Assembly: GCA_946902985.2 (NCBI GenBank)
Contig: OX336389.2
Span: 791,864,979 to 791,928,978, forward strand
DNA: 64,000 nt
From: Meconema thalassinum
Lineage: Eukaryota; Arthropoda; Insecta; Orthoptera; Tettigoniidae
Direction of reading: 5' to 3'
Position 1 is the first letter of the stretch; the number at the start of each line of letters is the position of its first letter. This document shows positions 1-12,220 of this stretch, one piece after another. The notes below the pieces were generated by a model, which searched no databases, had not been told where the DNA came from, and saw only the letters and a list, made by a program, of their open reading frames with translations. Position numbers and translations under genes: made by a program.

Positions 1-398
1 AATTAGCTTTCATTATGGTTTAATTTCTGCATGTCTCCTATGAGCGCTACAGCAGTAACTAACCTCAAAACCTATCTCAGGTTAAGTAATTGCTCAACAA
101 GTTATAACTAATCTTGAAATTTACGATGTGATCAAATATTTGTGATAGCGAGTTACTGAGGAAACATAGGATTTCCTTTCCAGATTTCTCCACTTTATGG
201 GCCACCGGCATCAAGACACAATATATTACTTTGGTGTAGTTAGATTCGGCAAATAACTTAATACTCCCGGTGCTCCATCATTTCCTTCTCCATTTCGCTT
301 ACACCCTCCTCCCCCTTGCTAAGGGAAATTAAGTTAGATGTTCCGCGCTAATGTTGTTTAACCTCAATTTGGCACCCAGATGGATACTGCTGTAATAA
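1..398. other. No gene recognised
   Basis: AT-rich sequence with no open frame longer than about 60 residues and no recognised repeat. It is the left flank of the pogo-like element. Confidence 0.5.
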
Positions 399-800
399 AC
401 ATTAGGAGGGGGTAGGTATATGAGATAGAGTAGAAATATGAGATAGCATGGTTTTCGCCTCTGTATATTGCCGACATCTTTCGAAGGAATTTCCAACTAC
501 GTGTCCAAGGGTCGCTATTGTTTCACCCAAGAGGTTACCACATCAGTGTTAACTCTACTCCACTCGTCCACTGTGGATGTTTGTTTGTACTAGTGCTGTG
601 GAAAGTTTTCGTACCTCGTCGCGGAAGTGTGGTTTTCATCGATATGTATTCTAATTTTCCAAGAAACAATTAAGGTAAGCTGCTCTTCACTAATTGCACT
701 CTTAGAATATCAGTGCGGATTAATAATATAGTGACGTGTTATGCGTGAGATAATGACAAACTCTAAGGTGGCGGCTTGGTTGTAATATGAGACACTTGGT

Positions 801-835
801 TGGTAGTAATATGAGACTGTCTCATATTGCTACCA
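801..835. repeat. Near-perfect palindrome of the subterminal motif
   Basis: TGGTAGTAATATGAGAC (801-817) is followed after a single T by GTCTCATATTGCTACCA (819-835), a 17-base stem with one mismatch. The half-site matches the element's terminal motif, so this is probably a head-to-head pair of transposase-binding sites, not a terminator. Confidence 0.6.
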
Positions 836-1467
836 CCTTTAAGCAGCATGAATTTTATTGCTTTAATCAATGCTAACCTCTGTGTCATTTGCCGAGAAAT
901 AAGTTAAAGAATTAAAATAAAAGGTCTAAGAAAGAACTAAAACGAATAGGATATGTTAAAAGCTTTTGAAGGGGTAAAATTAAAGGAATGTGGCTACCTG
1001 AATGCATCGAAGAAAATATAACGTGCCACGGTCTACACTTCCGCGTATGTGATCAAAGGTGATACATTTCTTTGTTTTATTTTACTGTTTTCTCTCCTCG
1101 AAACGTTCCTATACCCGGTACTGTGCCCAAATCCAGTTGCCTAGATTTGAGAGCACAGGCCATAATGCTAAGTCCAGAATTGAAAGTTTGAATAGAGCGC
1201 GCCGAACCTTCTAAGAAGGAAATAGAAACTTTGTGCAGCCAAGAAATGGTTAAGTGACGTAGGCGAGAGCGTCATAGTCGAGGCTAAATTGACATTAAAT
1301 ATTTCCCGATGGAGTAGAATCTTGAGACTAACATCAGATTACTGGCACAGACATGGGAGGAATAATGTGCTTTATTTCGAGGAAATTGATTGAGCGGAAG
1401 CTGAGATATGAGATGTTTTAGTTTCAGCATATTTCACGCATTGACCTCGAGGAGTCCGCTTGCGGGG

Positions 1468-1504
1468 TATATAAAGCCTGCGTGCCAGAGCTTAGTACAG
1501 TCAC
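1468..1504 (+). promoter_or_regulatory. Core promoter (TATA plus initiator) of the pogo-like element
   Basis: TATATAAAG at 1468-1476 is followed by ACAGTC (1497-1502), whose A at 1499 lies 31 bases after the first T, the spacing of an arthropod TATA/Inr promoter. The initiator matches TCAGTC at 5 of 6 positions. Transcription would run toward the zinc-finger exon at 4681. Confidence 0.55.
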
Positions 1505-1506
1505 TT

Positions 1507-4500
1507 CTTCGCGAGATCTGTCTATAAGGACAGAATGTTCATTCCTTCGTAAGCGCTCAGCCGCTAAACACTTTACGTCGCTTCGAACACTGTTATAATC
1601 TTCGTGCACATGGTTGCAAAATCTGCGTTATTACTAGCATACAGTTTCTGGGACTTAGTGATTTCGACGACAGTACATGGTTACTGGTCTTATAAAAGTG
1701 TTTAACATTATAGTGATCTTCGAACTTCTGAAAAGTTATCACCGAGGTGATAGACCTCGTGGCATTGGTAATAATTTACTGCTACAACGGGCATATAAAT
1801 AGATTTAGTCTATATTTTGCTTTCCACTGTCCACTAAAATTTAACTTGGATTATTTCATCCAAACAACCAGAATAAGTCTTGGACTTAATAACTTTCGAC
1901 CAACCAAAATAAGTCAGTACTGTTCACCTACCAGTCTTGCACAGTTCAGTTCGCTAGCCGACATTGGGAAACCAGCATGCATAGCATTGTCTGGAGAGTG
2001 ATAAACTCTGCCCAGGGAACAGATCTTCAGAACTCGAACATGTGTTGCATAATATTGTAAGAGTAGTGACAGTATTGAAGGCATTACAGTTGGGTCGAGT
2101 TAATACTGGTAATTTTTCATCAAGGATCTTTTCGTTCTAACCCCAGTCAAGATTACTTCAGCTGTTGAAGCAGCACATTTTACGAACTATTTCATCAAGA
2201 TATTCAGGCTACAAGTATGAATATCGCTATGTCAGACTAAGACCATTGCGAGTATAAAATGGAGGCCGATACTAGATTATAAATACGTGTCCTAATGGGG
2301 ACAAGAAGACTGAAATAATCTGGTTCAGACCAGATTACCAGCATCAAGATCTACAGGAATGTAAGCTACAATTTGCATTATTTTTTTGCGTAGTTAGCTG
2401 GAATTTCTCAATTTTTCTACAGTCTTACCAACACATATTTTCTTTTCATCGATGTTTTTGCTGTTGCAAATATGTTTTTTTTTTGCAATAGAAGCTTTGA
2501 TCTGAGCAGTTTTTACACTCAGAAGTCAATGATTCGAAATTTATGGACGAGCAGAACGAGCATTTATTTAATGTTGATGTTTTTCTAATCACGGTCATCA
2601 GCCGTCGTAACTGAAAATGTAATAATAAATTTAAATTGAGGAATGGATATTTATCCATTATTAAGAAGTCGAGAATGATATTCCCCGTACAGTTTAACAA
2701 CTTTAAATCCATTTGTTGTGGAAATAATAATAATAATGTTGATTTAATAATAATTATTATTTTCAATTTTCTGAGATAATAATAATATTTGTGATTTCTA
2801 ATAATCATTATCATGTAGTGTGATTTATACATTTGACATTTAAAACAATTTTCCTAAGATCGGATACTTGTTGATTCCGAAGGTTAGTAGTTAACGCATG
2901 CCCACAAACAAATAACATATTAATTCAGTGGAAGTATTTTACGCTTGCATTATGTATTTAAATCTTTGAGAAGACACGGAACGTAATGATATGGGAAGCC
3001 AAAAGCATGTATAAAACAGGGTTTTTGCTAGAGTTTGTATAAATATAAAATCATTATTGAGCAACGTCTTTTGATAAAACGTTTGGCTAAAAATAGACAC
3101 GGTGTGGAGTTTTTCATGTTTTAAACTGATGGTAAAATTGTTATTGTGAACTTATTGGGGGAGTTTACTAACCTATAAATCTTCCAGTTGTCGTAACAAG
3201 CAAAGGCTTGATTATTCTGTATAATTTGGGAAGAAATAATTGTTGTGTGTGCAAAGAGTTAAGTATGCCATTCTGATTGTGCAATTTAGTCGCAGGAATA
3301 AGGTTGTTGAAATGAAGCATCAACCATATTGTAGGTTGGATGTCTTTGAAATTACTGGAGGAGTTGAATTTAGCCACACTTTCGTCGAGATATAACCAAA
3401 GGTTATTTTGTTGAGTCATCATTGTCAATTCACATTTTACCCACGTGTTCTAGAAATATTCCTAGTAATTGCCAGCCCGAAAATGTTATTGTTAAAATTG
3501 TACCTTTCATTATGAAAAGACTTTACCGTTGTCTAAATGCTAATTATGATTATGTGATTTTTGACGCATTTAAATCGAATGGGCTGATGCGGTAAATTAT
3601 TTAAAACTGTTTCTTCTTAACCACCACTACAAACTGAGAGGATTTTTGTGATCCTGTAAAAATATATAAACATTTTGCAAATAAATGTAATGATAAACAT
3701 TTTTGACATTTTGTCAAATAATTGTAATTTTGATAATAACAAATGATATTGTTTCATGATATATTTTCTAAATAATATTTCCAAGTGATAGTTGATTGAT
3801 TGAATGGTTGAATCCATATTGAATTGAATTTATATTTTGTTGATAATAATATTTTGACTATTATATTGATAATTGAGTCAAGAGCTCTGAATAGATTTTG
3901 GATCGAAAACAGATGATTCAATAAATATTTTTGTGTATCGAAGTTCTTCGAATCCAAATGCTCGAATGTCCATATAAATGATATTGTGTTGTATTCCTTG
4001 TTAATAACTTTGTATTTGAACAAATCTTGAGATAATTGAATCCTGAAGTGTTAGTTAATTTGCTACTATAATTTTGAAAAACTGAAACAGTGATATATTT
4101 TTCATCGAGTGATAAATTCTTTTTCATTTCAATATGTGAATACTCAAATAAGATAGGAATCAGGAAGGACAATTAAATTTGCACTGACAAAACCCTACTA
4201 CTGTAAATAATTCTTTTGAGCGAAGTCAACAGGACTACTAATTTGACCTTCATCTCAATTGCCAAGTGTTCATGTGTTTGTGGAATTGTAAATCTTGTAT
4301 ATAACGTATGATTCGTCATGCATCTATAATGTTATTTTTGGCATGCCTTCAGTAATTTTTAACGTTTTAAATAAAATGAGATAATTTTACAGGTTGTGTT
4401 ATTTTCAGAAAATCTCCTTCTATCCTTATTGTTGCATCGAGTCGAAAATCATTAAAGCGATTTATTTTGTTGAGTTATTGTAGTCACTTTAACCCATCTG

Positions 4501-4674
4501 GCGCCCCGGAATATTTTGATTCTCGTGCTGACTGATTTTTTATGAAATGCATATGTGGTCGTTCGGACTCCGGTCTAAACGGGCAGAGTACACTATTTGA
4601 AATGATTTAGTGTAGATATGCATTTGAGTGTTACCTTTTTCAAGGGTTACATTTTTAAATTATAGTTCCTTTAT
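1507..4674. other. Interior of pogo-like element, no intact transposase
   Basis: Three kilobases, mostly very AT-rich (especially 2400-4200), where the transposase body would be expected. Open frames are all under 130 residues, lie on both strands and show no catalytic DDE motif. I take this as eroded intron and coding sequence; nothing more specific is supported. Confidence 0.45.
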
Positions 4675-4680
4675 TTTTAG

Positions 4681-4880
4681 GTGAATGATGATACTAGGCC
4701 ACTGCTGAAACCAGAATCAGAAGAAGTGACCTGCTTATTATGTACTCAAATTTTTCACATGATTCTGAAGGTGAATTGTGGATTCTGTGCTTCTTATGCA
4801 AAATGTGGACCCACAGTGATTGTGCAGGTCCGGAGAGTGCAGTATATGTTTGCGATTATTGTAAAACAAAGTTAATCCTA
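4681..4880 (+). pseudogene. C-terminal zinc-finger exon of a transposase, frameshifted
   Basis: A good 3' splice site (TTTATTTTTAG ending at 4680) precedes an open stretch reading PESEEVTCLLC in one frame; the next frame from 4740 continues with SEGELWILCFLCKMWTH, then SDCAG, then VCDYC. Together they give the C-x2-C ... C-x2-C-x-x-W-x-H-x-x-C-A-G ... C-x2-C pattern found at the C-terminus of many insect pogo/Tigger-type DDE transposases (a PHD/RING-like finger). The switch of frame near 4738 is a one-base indel, so the exon is dead in this copy. AATAAA at 4922-4927 could be its polyadenylation signal. The W-x-H-x-x-C core is clear; the transposase type is inferred. Confidence 0.6.
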
Positions 4881-5304
4881 GGTATGCTGGGGCTGGGACT
4901 CAAGTACAGGAATGTTATGTTAATAAATTCTTCCCGAAGACTTTGGTATGCATTGCATGGTTTTATTTAATACAAAATAGAAGTGTCTTATATTACTTCC
5001 CAATTTAAAAAATATTTCAAACTGATTTTTCTTAGAAAAAAAAAAGTAATGTAAATACTATTAGCTTGAGAAAATTCATGTTCATGCTGCACATTCCACA
5101 TAAAATTTACTAACGAATTTCTTTTCAATTTTTTATTTATGACTATTTTGACACTGTGTAAGTCCCAAAACAAAAAGGGTATCTCATATTCCTACCCCTT
5201 CCTCTGCTACATTAATGTATCTCAAGATAGGTACCCTTGCAATGTTATATCAATGAAAGTTTAATCATGATTGCATATCACCAACATACGATCTCCATTA
5301 TTAT

Positions 5305-5600
5305 AGTCCTGTGGCGTAGCCGTGCACCACGGCAAGTCCGGACATCGCATTCCGGCGCTGATATCGGCTATCTTGAATGTGGTATTCCCTGGGTTATTCC
5401 ACACTCCCTCCGGGGAAATACCGGGAGTATACCCTACTTCAAATCCCGTTGCACCTACTCCATCCCTGTCCCTAACACAGCTACACACACTAGTACAGTT
5501 ATCACAGAAATACAAGTTAACAGATAAATGCAACACGCCCAACTACACGGGGCTGATGACCGAGATGTGTCAAGCCCCTAAAATTAATTACCAACCACAT
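5305..5600 (+). repeat. SINE, family with GGGGCT...AGCCCC tail
   Basis: The 3' part follows a consensus seen in at least six places here: ACACACTAGTACAG, then a GTTAACAGATAAAT block, then CCCAACTACACGGGGCT-GATGACC, ending in AAGCCCCTAAAATTAATT. The first 130 bases (from about GTGGCGTAGCC) would be the head, but its Pol III boxes are not clear. Confidence 0.55.
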
Positions 5601-5619
5601 CTTGGGTTTGTGAGGAATA

Positions 5620-5795
5620 TTTTTCCGATAGCATGTGTTATTTTGATGGCTGTATTAGTGTGTAGGTGTGGATAGGGAAAGAGGAGGCCCTTAAGTCAGG
5701 AACTATCTCGGAAAGCCACTTCCAATGGGGCTGAGGTAAGAATTGAACCCAATTCTTCTGAGTTTCGCCTCATGATGCTAACGTTGTGGAGAAAT
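5620..5795 (-). repeat. SINE body fragment, opposite orientation
   Basis: TGATGGCTGTATTAGTGTGT and the following GGCCCTTAAGTCAGG and ATTGAACCCAATTC blocks match, in reverse sense, the body of the SINEs at 43.8-44.2 and 63.0 kb. It stands tail to tail with the SINE at 5305-5600. Confidence 0.45.
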
Positions 5796-5870
5796 GGACA
5801 TCCTGTGCACATTCATTGTTGTCGTCACATAATTCTGAATTGTAAGTTGTATACTATGCACGCTCTTATA

Positions 5871-6787
5871 CAGGGCGAGCCATAAGTCACGTGACCTCAT
5901 ACGTTTCTCTTCAATACGTAAGACGTTAATAACGACAATGCTTTGTCTTTTACAATTACAATGACAAAACGCAGCGATTTATGTAGTCTCACATCAGAGG
6001 ATTTCTCTGAAGAAGGTGCAAGATAAACAATTCCACTCAGCCAAGATACATTTCTAATGTTCAAATCGATTCCTCTGGATGCAAAAGCGGAATTACAAAC
6101 AAAATCAGTAAAGGGGGAGTTCTATATAGGGTACAAGTCTTAACGTTCATCGCAAGAACATTCATTTATACTCTATGATAAGGACACAGAGTTATACTGT
6201 AACTATACCCATACATTTGAGAGAAAGTAGGCAAAATGTCCTTTACTGAACATCTTTTGATTGTGGCTCTGTTAAGGGGCATTCATACGAAGATATGCTC
6301 CGACTATTGTTCTTCTCACAGCACACGGAAGTTGGCATAGCAGATACCATAATCATGCAACGGGATTTAATCGTTGCGTAATTTGCTATCAGTGTCAGCG
6401 AATGCCGTAATGAAAATCTTCCTAACAGGTGGATTGGACGCGGATCAGATGCTGGAGGGGCTTCAAACCAGGCCACCAAGGAGCTCTGAGCTCTCCAGAC
6501 AGCGCTCTGTAGAGTCTCATTAAGGAAAGAGTTTGGCAACAGCGCTACCAAAGATAGGATGAACTGCGGGCTGCTGTGAGAGAAGCCATTTCAGACGGGA
6601 GGTTTTCTCATTTTAACGTCTCATCGCACATGGCGTTCTATTCAGTTATGTTAGGATAATGGTTGTGCTCACACTAATTTATTGGACACATGCATATTGA
6701 ATGCATTTATTACATCTCATTGTTAATATTGTTGTAATTATGAAATAAAGAGGGGTCACGTGACTTATGACTTTATGACCCACTCTG
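5871..6787 (+). mobile_element. Mariner-like element relic
   Basis: Ends are imperfect inverted repeats: CAGGGCGAGCCATAAGTCAC at 5871 and, reversed, CAGAGTGGGTCATAAAGTCA at 6787; both lead into TAAGTCACGTGACC. TA precedes the left end (5869-5870); the right flank has lost it. In the plus frame a short NRWIGRGSDAGGAS stretch starts at 6424, resembling the NRWIGRG block just before the last catalytic segment in insect mariner-type transposases, followed by a stop and by DELRAAVREAIS in a shifted frame. The expected PxSPDLTPxDFF block is destroyed. About 0.9 kb remains of a usual 1.2-1.3 kb, with several stops. Confidence 0.6.
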
Positions 6788-8767
6788 CATTAAAACTGTA
6801 GACTATTGATGACTGTGCTACCATCCCATTAAGCATGAGGGAGTACACCTCACATGTATAGAACACCAGTAGTTCTAGAATGGTGCTTCTCCTCCACAGC
6901 CTACTTTCCTCCGAACTTTGCCGATATCTCACGAACGCATGGACGTATTTTAACGAACGAGGTGTTGTTGGCGTTGGGGTAACGCCCCCTATGCTAAGAA
7001 TGTGTGTTGGTATTTTTTTTTTTTAACATTTGAAAATTATTGTTTTCGACAGTGGCGCTATTTTGGAAACGGTGAATTTTGGAAAAAAAAAGTTTGTTTG
7101 ACGTTAATGAAAGGTACCTAGGCCCTCTAGGCTGACGGCAAGTTTCAAGTGTGTAGGACAAAACAAAATGATAGCCTACTTTCTGGCGAACATTGGCGAT
7201 AATTCGCGATAAAAATGTCGGATTTTAACGAATGAGGTGTCGTTGGCGTTGTGATAACGTCCTCTTTGCTATGAATGTGTGCTGGTATTTTTAAAGTTTT
7301 GATTTGAAAATTGTTGGTTTTGAAATGGGCGCTATTTTGGAAACGTTGAATTTTGGAAAAAAGTTTGTATGACGTTAATAAAAGGTCCCTAGGCTCTCTA
7401 GGCGGAAAGCAAGTTTCAAGTCTGGTGGGCAAAAGAAAATGAATTTTGAAAAAATGGTCACTATTTTGGAAACGGTGAAGTCGACAAAAAAGTTTGTTTG
7501 ACATGAATGCTTGGTATTTACCCCCTCTACCCGCACCATAAATTTCAAGTCTCTAGGAGATGATGGAAACATGGATTTTTGGTCGAAAATGCGTTTTCGT
7601 TATTTTTCGAGATATTTGGGAAACCGAAAATATTTTTTAATATTTGGGAAACGGAAAATATTTCCTGAACCCATGGTCGGATTTAAACATATGGGGTGTC
7701 GTAGGACTCGTGGTGAACCCTCTTTCCTATGGAGGAGGTATGTCCACCCCAAAATAAAAACTACCCTTACAGGGGGTGAAATAGTATTTTTTTTGTATGC
7801 ATACGAACTTGGCGGCTTTTGTAAGAGAGCAGGCTTTTTAAATATTTATTTATAGATAAGGTTTTTTAAACATTTATTTAAATAAACCCAAAAACTAATA
7901 GGTCATGGGCTTCTTTAGTATCTCGCTAACCAATAATGGGATTTAAACATATAGGGTGTCGTAGGCCTCGTGGTAAACTCCCCTTTTGTATGGACGAGGT
8001 ATGTCCACCCCAAAATAAAAACTACACTTACCCGGTGGGATAAATAATATTTTTTGTATGTGTGCGCACTGACGGTTTTTGTGAAAAGGGCCTAACTAAA
8101 CTTTTGCTAATATTTTCTGAGCCCCTGATGGGACTTAGCCACAGTCAGTATCCTAGCACTTGGGGTGACGTCCCGTTTTTGAATGTATGATTCATTCTTT
8201 GTCAAAGGACCTAACTAAACTTTTGTAAATATCTCGCGAAGTAATTATGCTAGGGACTTGTATGAAGGGTTCTAGTACATGGGGCGACGTCCCCCTTTGG
8301 GAGGTGAAATTAGCCCCCAAAATTGAAAAAATCAATATCTTGGAAACGAAGAACCCTAAAATTAGGTGTCATAGCTTAAAAATTATGCCATGGCATACGC
8401 TTTTACCTGGATAGGTCATTTCAGCCCTAAAACAGTAAATAGTGATTTTACAGGGGGAGAAAAGTCTTAAACGGGTAAATATGATAATTGAACCTAAGAT
8501 GTTATGTTTTTCATGAAAAATAGTAGGGGGTGGTGAAAACTACCCCCAATCGAAAAAAATCGATATCTTGCAAACTAAGAACCATAAAATTAGGTGTGAT
8601 AGTTGAGAAATAGGTGATAACATTCGCTTTTACCTCGATAGATTATTTCACTCTTAAAACAGGGAATAGTAATGTTACAGGGAAAAATGGTATTAAACAC
8701 TTAAAAGCATAAGCGTTTTATGAAACCATGCTTTAATGGACGTGTGTATGGAGGATCTCGGCTTGCT

Positions 8768-8768
8768 A

Positions 8769-8811
<43 letters not shown>
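8768..8811. repeat. (ATT)n microsatellite, left arm
   Basis: About 15 uninterrupted ATT units. The mirror locus in the right arm (16078-16136) has a longer run broken by one C. Confidence 0.9.
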
Positions 8812-9138
8812 GGTAATTATGGTTTAATGTGTATATAGCTAATGAATAAGGCCACAGAGTTGTATGAGGTGTTGTACAAATCAGGATGGCCAACCCGTTG
8901 CCATGCCCCATGAATTTACCTAAAAGAGCCAAAACGTTAATGTTATCGACCTGAGAATTTATCAACTAACTATCGGAGAGGGTGAAGTAAGGTGTTGTTT
9001 TGGACTGACAATGGCTAACCCTTTCCCATGATTTATGAATTGACCCAAAACGTTTTACCTGACAAGAATGAGTGTACCCTGTTGCAGCCTTTAGAAAATC
9101 GAACCCGGACCTCTGTGGTGTCAGTGGAGTTATATTAA

Positions 9139-9542
9139 CACATTGCTGACCGGATGCCTGGACATGTCACATCCCCTGTGGACCGGACATTTTGCTACTG
9201 AGAATATTCCAGTGCACTAGATTATAAAAAAGTACATAATTGTGGAACTAACCTAGATATTATCTTTCTAGTTGATATGAGTATACACATACCCCTAGTA
9301 GTGCTAAAGGGGGTGATGTATTTGGAAACATAACACAATGTGCAGTGGCGGCTTACAGAAAGAGCATATACATCTACAAATTTCGTTCTCAATGTGCTAG
9401 ACCGAAATAGTTCAGTGCATGGTCAAGAGATGTCGCAAGAAGACCGAAAACAATGACGTGTATAAAACCGAGATTTCTCAGGGCCCGTCATCTACCGCTG
9501 GCGAGCGTACTACGAGATTTCTCGGGGCCCGTCTTCCATGTG
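9139..9542. mobile_element. TTAA-flanked piggyBac-like MITE
   Basis: TTAA flanks both sides (9135-9138 and 9543-9546). The ends are CACATTGCTGACCGG and, inverted, CACATGGAAGACGGG. Near the right end there are two copies of CGAGATTTCTC-R-GGGCCCGTC (9470-9537), the sort of subterminal repeat seen in piggyBac-like elements. The mirror position in the right arm (about 15747-15757) keeps a single TTAA in an otherwise matching ATATTAATGATG context, which gives the empty site directly. It is 404 bases with no coding capacity, so it would depend on a transposase elsewhere. Confidence 0.8.
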
Positions 9543-9744
9543 TTAATGATGGTTATTAAACAAACACACACTTGCATACTATCACTGGGTTGAACCTGCA
9601 CAGAGACACTGGCTATGTTTGTGTAGTCTGTCTTTGTGATAACAGCACGGCGATCTTGTCAGCAAGTTTCATATTACTCGTCTGCTTGATAGTGGACGTG
9701 CTCCGCACCGTGTTAACGTACAGTACATGACTAGATAGTTGTTA

Positions 9745-9890
9745 GGTAAGGGTTGACAAGGCTCAGTGAACCTTATTGCAACCTTAAAATGAAAATGAAT
9801 TTCTTGGTATAGTCGGAGTTGGAAGCCAAGACCTTAGGCTTGACAACCAAGTATGTTAACCACTTCACTGGGAGATGGTCAATTGATAAT
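9745..9890 (-). repeat. tRNA-derived SINE copy in left arm
   Basis: Read on the minus strand, an A-box-like GTGAAGTGGTTAACATAC and a B-box-like GGCTTCCAACTCC lie about 30 bases apart. The mirror copy in the right arm (15415-15545, plus strand) has CAGTGTAGTGGTTAACATAC. It was therefore present before the arms were duplicated. Confidence 0.45.
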
Positions 9891-12220
9891 GTAACAGAAC
9901 ATACTGTATATAAAAGTTTTCTGTAGTTTAACGAATTGATTAAGAGCAATACCATAAGAGGTATAGGTAATTGAAATTAAATCCTTAGCTGATGACCCTA
10001 CTACATGTAAGCTATAGCAATGCCCACCTATAAGCTATCAAAAAAATCATGGGTTGTTTTAAATGGAGAATGATTGTGTTTACTGTGAAACACAAATCTG
10101 AATTTAAAAATAGTTAATGTCCTACATGATGTTTCAACTCAATTTTATTTATACTTTAGGTTTAGACAAACGCTAACATAGTTGTAATTCAGAAGCTATG
10201 GCCACCTCCTCTCCAATCATACACCGTAAACTGGAGTTAAAATGAATAATGATCACGTTACAGACAGCCAGTTTAAAAGCCATGAGAAATAAGTGAACAA
10301 AGTATAAAATTCATGAGCCAGTCAGGAATTCAACATGGTGTTGTTTCAAACAAAAGACAAGCGTTCTTTAAACTTAACCACCAAGCTCTCCTATTGTCCC
10401 CTAATGGTTTGGCTGATGGTGAAAATAAAATTAAATGTAAACTATAACTAAAACTAACTGCACAATTATAACTACAAAAAAGAAATGTAAGGCAAAACGA
10501 TAATAGGAAAAATAAAGAACAGAAGGAAAATAAAGAAAATCCCCTCAACCCTCAAGAATATGGATTGAGGGACTTGAAAGGAAGGAGAGCCATGAAAGGT
10601 AGATATGAAAGTAAAAGAGGAGAGGGTCCCGCTCCAGAGGAAATCGAAAAAAGGAGGAAACCTGAACCGAGCTCAGGAATCCCTTGGGGTAGCCAACTTC
10701 CAAATTGATCAGCCGTAAGCTCCTGAGGGTGTAGCCATATCCAGGGTGCACCACAAGTGGTGGGGCTACATACACCCTACCTTTAGTGTGGGTTGAGCAA
10801 AAGGCAGGAAATAACATGAAAATAAAAAATACAAGGCTGACCCCTTGCAGAAAGAGGTTATCAGAAAAATAAATGAGGCAAGGACCAATTAAGGCGGAAA
10901 AGGAACAGACTCCCTAGGTCCTGAATACCCTAGTAATGTCGGGGTCGGCAGAGAACAAGAGTTGGCCGTGTGAGGTCGACAGGAAAGAAGACAGAGACGA
11001 GCCTCGCACAAGACAGTGGAAGCTATGTTGGACTCAGCTGGGAATTCATGGTTGTCAACCTACATTCCACTCGATGTAAGCCCATATGGGTGGGTGGAAA
11101 TAAATACCTCTTTGTGGTATATCACTGGCTTTAAGGACGGTAAGAAATGGTATGTGTTTATGTTCCGATACTGGTCCTAGGGCTATGCAAAATTGTATTA
11201 GATACTCAGATAATAAATACTACTATGCATAACCCCTTATTATTTTGAATAAGTATAGTACATGGGACAGAAGGCCATGATTTTGGAGCCCCTAAATAAG
11301 ACAAAAACAAATTATTTCCATTTCAAAGCAGTTGGGGTGAGGTGAGATGAGATTTCAAACGTCAAACTCGTTAGAGAAGTAAATTAGATATCAAATTTGC
11401 AGATAATACAGTTTGTGAAAGAGTTGGGGGAAAATGACTGTGGTCCATCAATGACAATAAGACACAAGCAGAATGCTTGTTCATGACAAGTCTGCTTTGT
11501 TGTATAGAGACTAGCATTTAATGTAATTCTGGTTGGATGGCTGGAACGGCGTACACTTAACCTTGCGAGTCAAAACTTACAAGAGGTCGGTTTTATTGCT
11601 ACCTCTGACATTATGCTAGTGGTATTCTATTTTATCCACTTCTACTCCAGGCAAATGCCACGGCTGCCCACAGACAAATGCAAAGAAAATAAAAACATGT
11701 TATGTTTGGATCAATTCCATACTTACATGACAACATGTACTTAAAATAAGAAGTAATGAGCTTTCCATGTTAAGAATAGTGAGATGGTTGCAAACTGACA
11801 ATGCTTAGAGCTCATTAGCGCCTTTTAAGGGTGGCATGGAGTACCCTTACTTGAAAAACTTACAAGGGGATTGTTCGATTTTCCCACATCACCCATCTTG
11901 AAAGTGAATATAAATAACACTGCACTTAAGTCCATAATCACCTCCTTTCCATTTCTACCCTTCATAGTGAAAGGCACACATTAATACAGACATTAAAGTG
12001 ACAGAGGTTATGTGTAAAATACCTAAATATCTGAGATTTATCTTGAAATTGGCCAGAATTTTGGAAAATCCAATAAATTTGCCGCAAATTTAGCAAATTC
12101 CACCAAATTGCAGCAAAATCCAACAAATGACTACCAGATTTATTGAAATGCCATTGATTTATCAAAGAATGGTTTAAACTAGCTCAAATTCATATAAAAT
12201 TACCCGAATATAGATGAAAA

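Larger units (their letters stand above)
405..5208 (+). mobile_element. Decayed pogo/Tigger-like DNA transposon
   Basis: The ends are inverted repeats: GGGGTAGGTATATGAGATA near the left end (409-427) and the reverse complement of GGGGTAGGAATATGAGATA at the right (5180-5198), 18 of 19 identical. ACATTA stands immediately outside both ends (399-404 and 5209-5214) and may be the target duplication; a TA duplication (403-404, 5208-5209) also fits and would be usual for pogo elements. Further copies of an ATATGAGAC motif lie inside the left end (about 430, 778, 801, 820), and a matching reverse copy lies inside the right end (about 4985-5004). A plus-strand core promoter (1468) and a C-terminal transposase zinc-finger exon (4681) agree in direction. 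No DDE catalytic domain is readable between them, so the copy is internally decayed or deleted. Family assignment rests on the C-terminal finger and repeated subterminal sites; inference. Confidence 0.6.
6868..12220. repeat. Left arm of the giant inverted repeat
   Basis: Includes repeated blocks with GGAAACGGTGAATTTTGG (about 7050, 7340, 7460), two copies of a roughly 230-base block with CCTAAAATTAGGTGT (8340, 8590), an (ATT)n run, a SINE copy, and a piggyBac-like insertion not shared by the other arm. Confidence 0.8.

Noticed and set aside
8693..8965. Open frame with a run of isoleucines (and its mirror at 15967-16212)
   Set aside because: Created by the ATT microsatellite in both palindrome arms.
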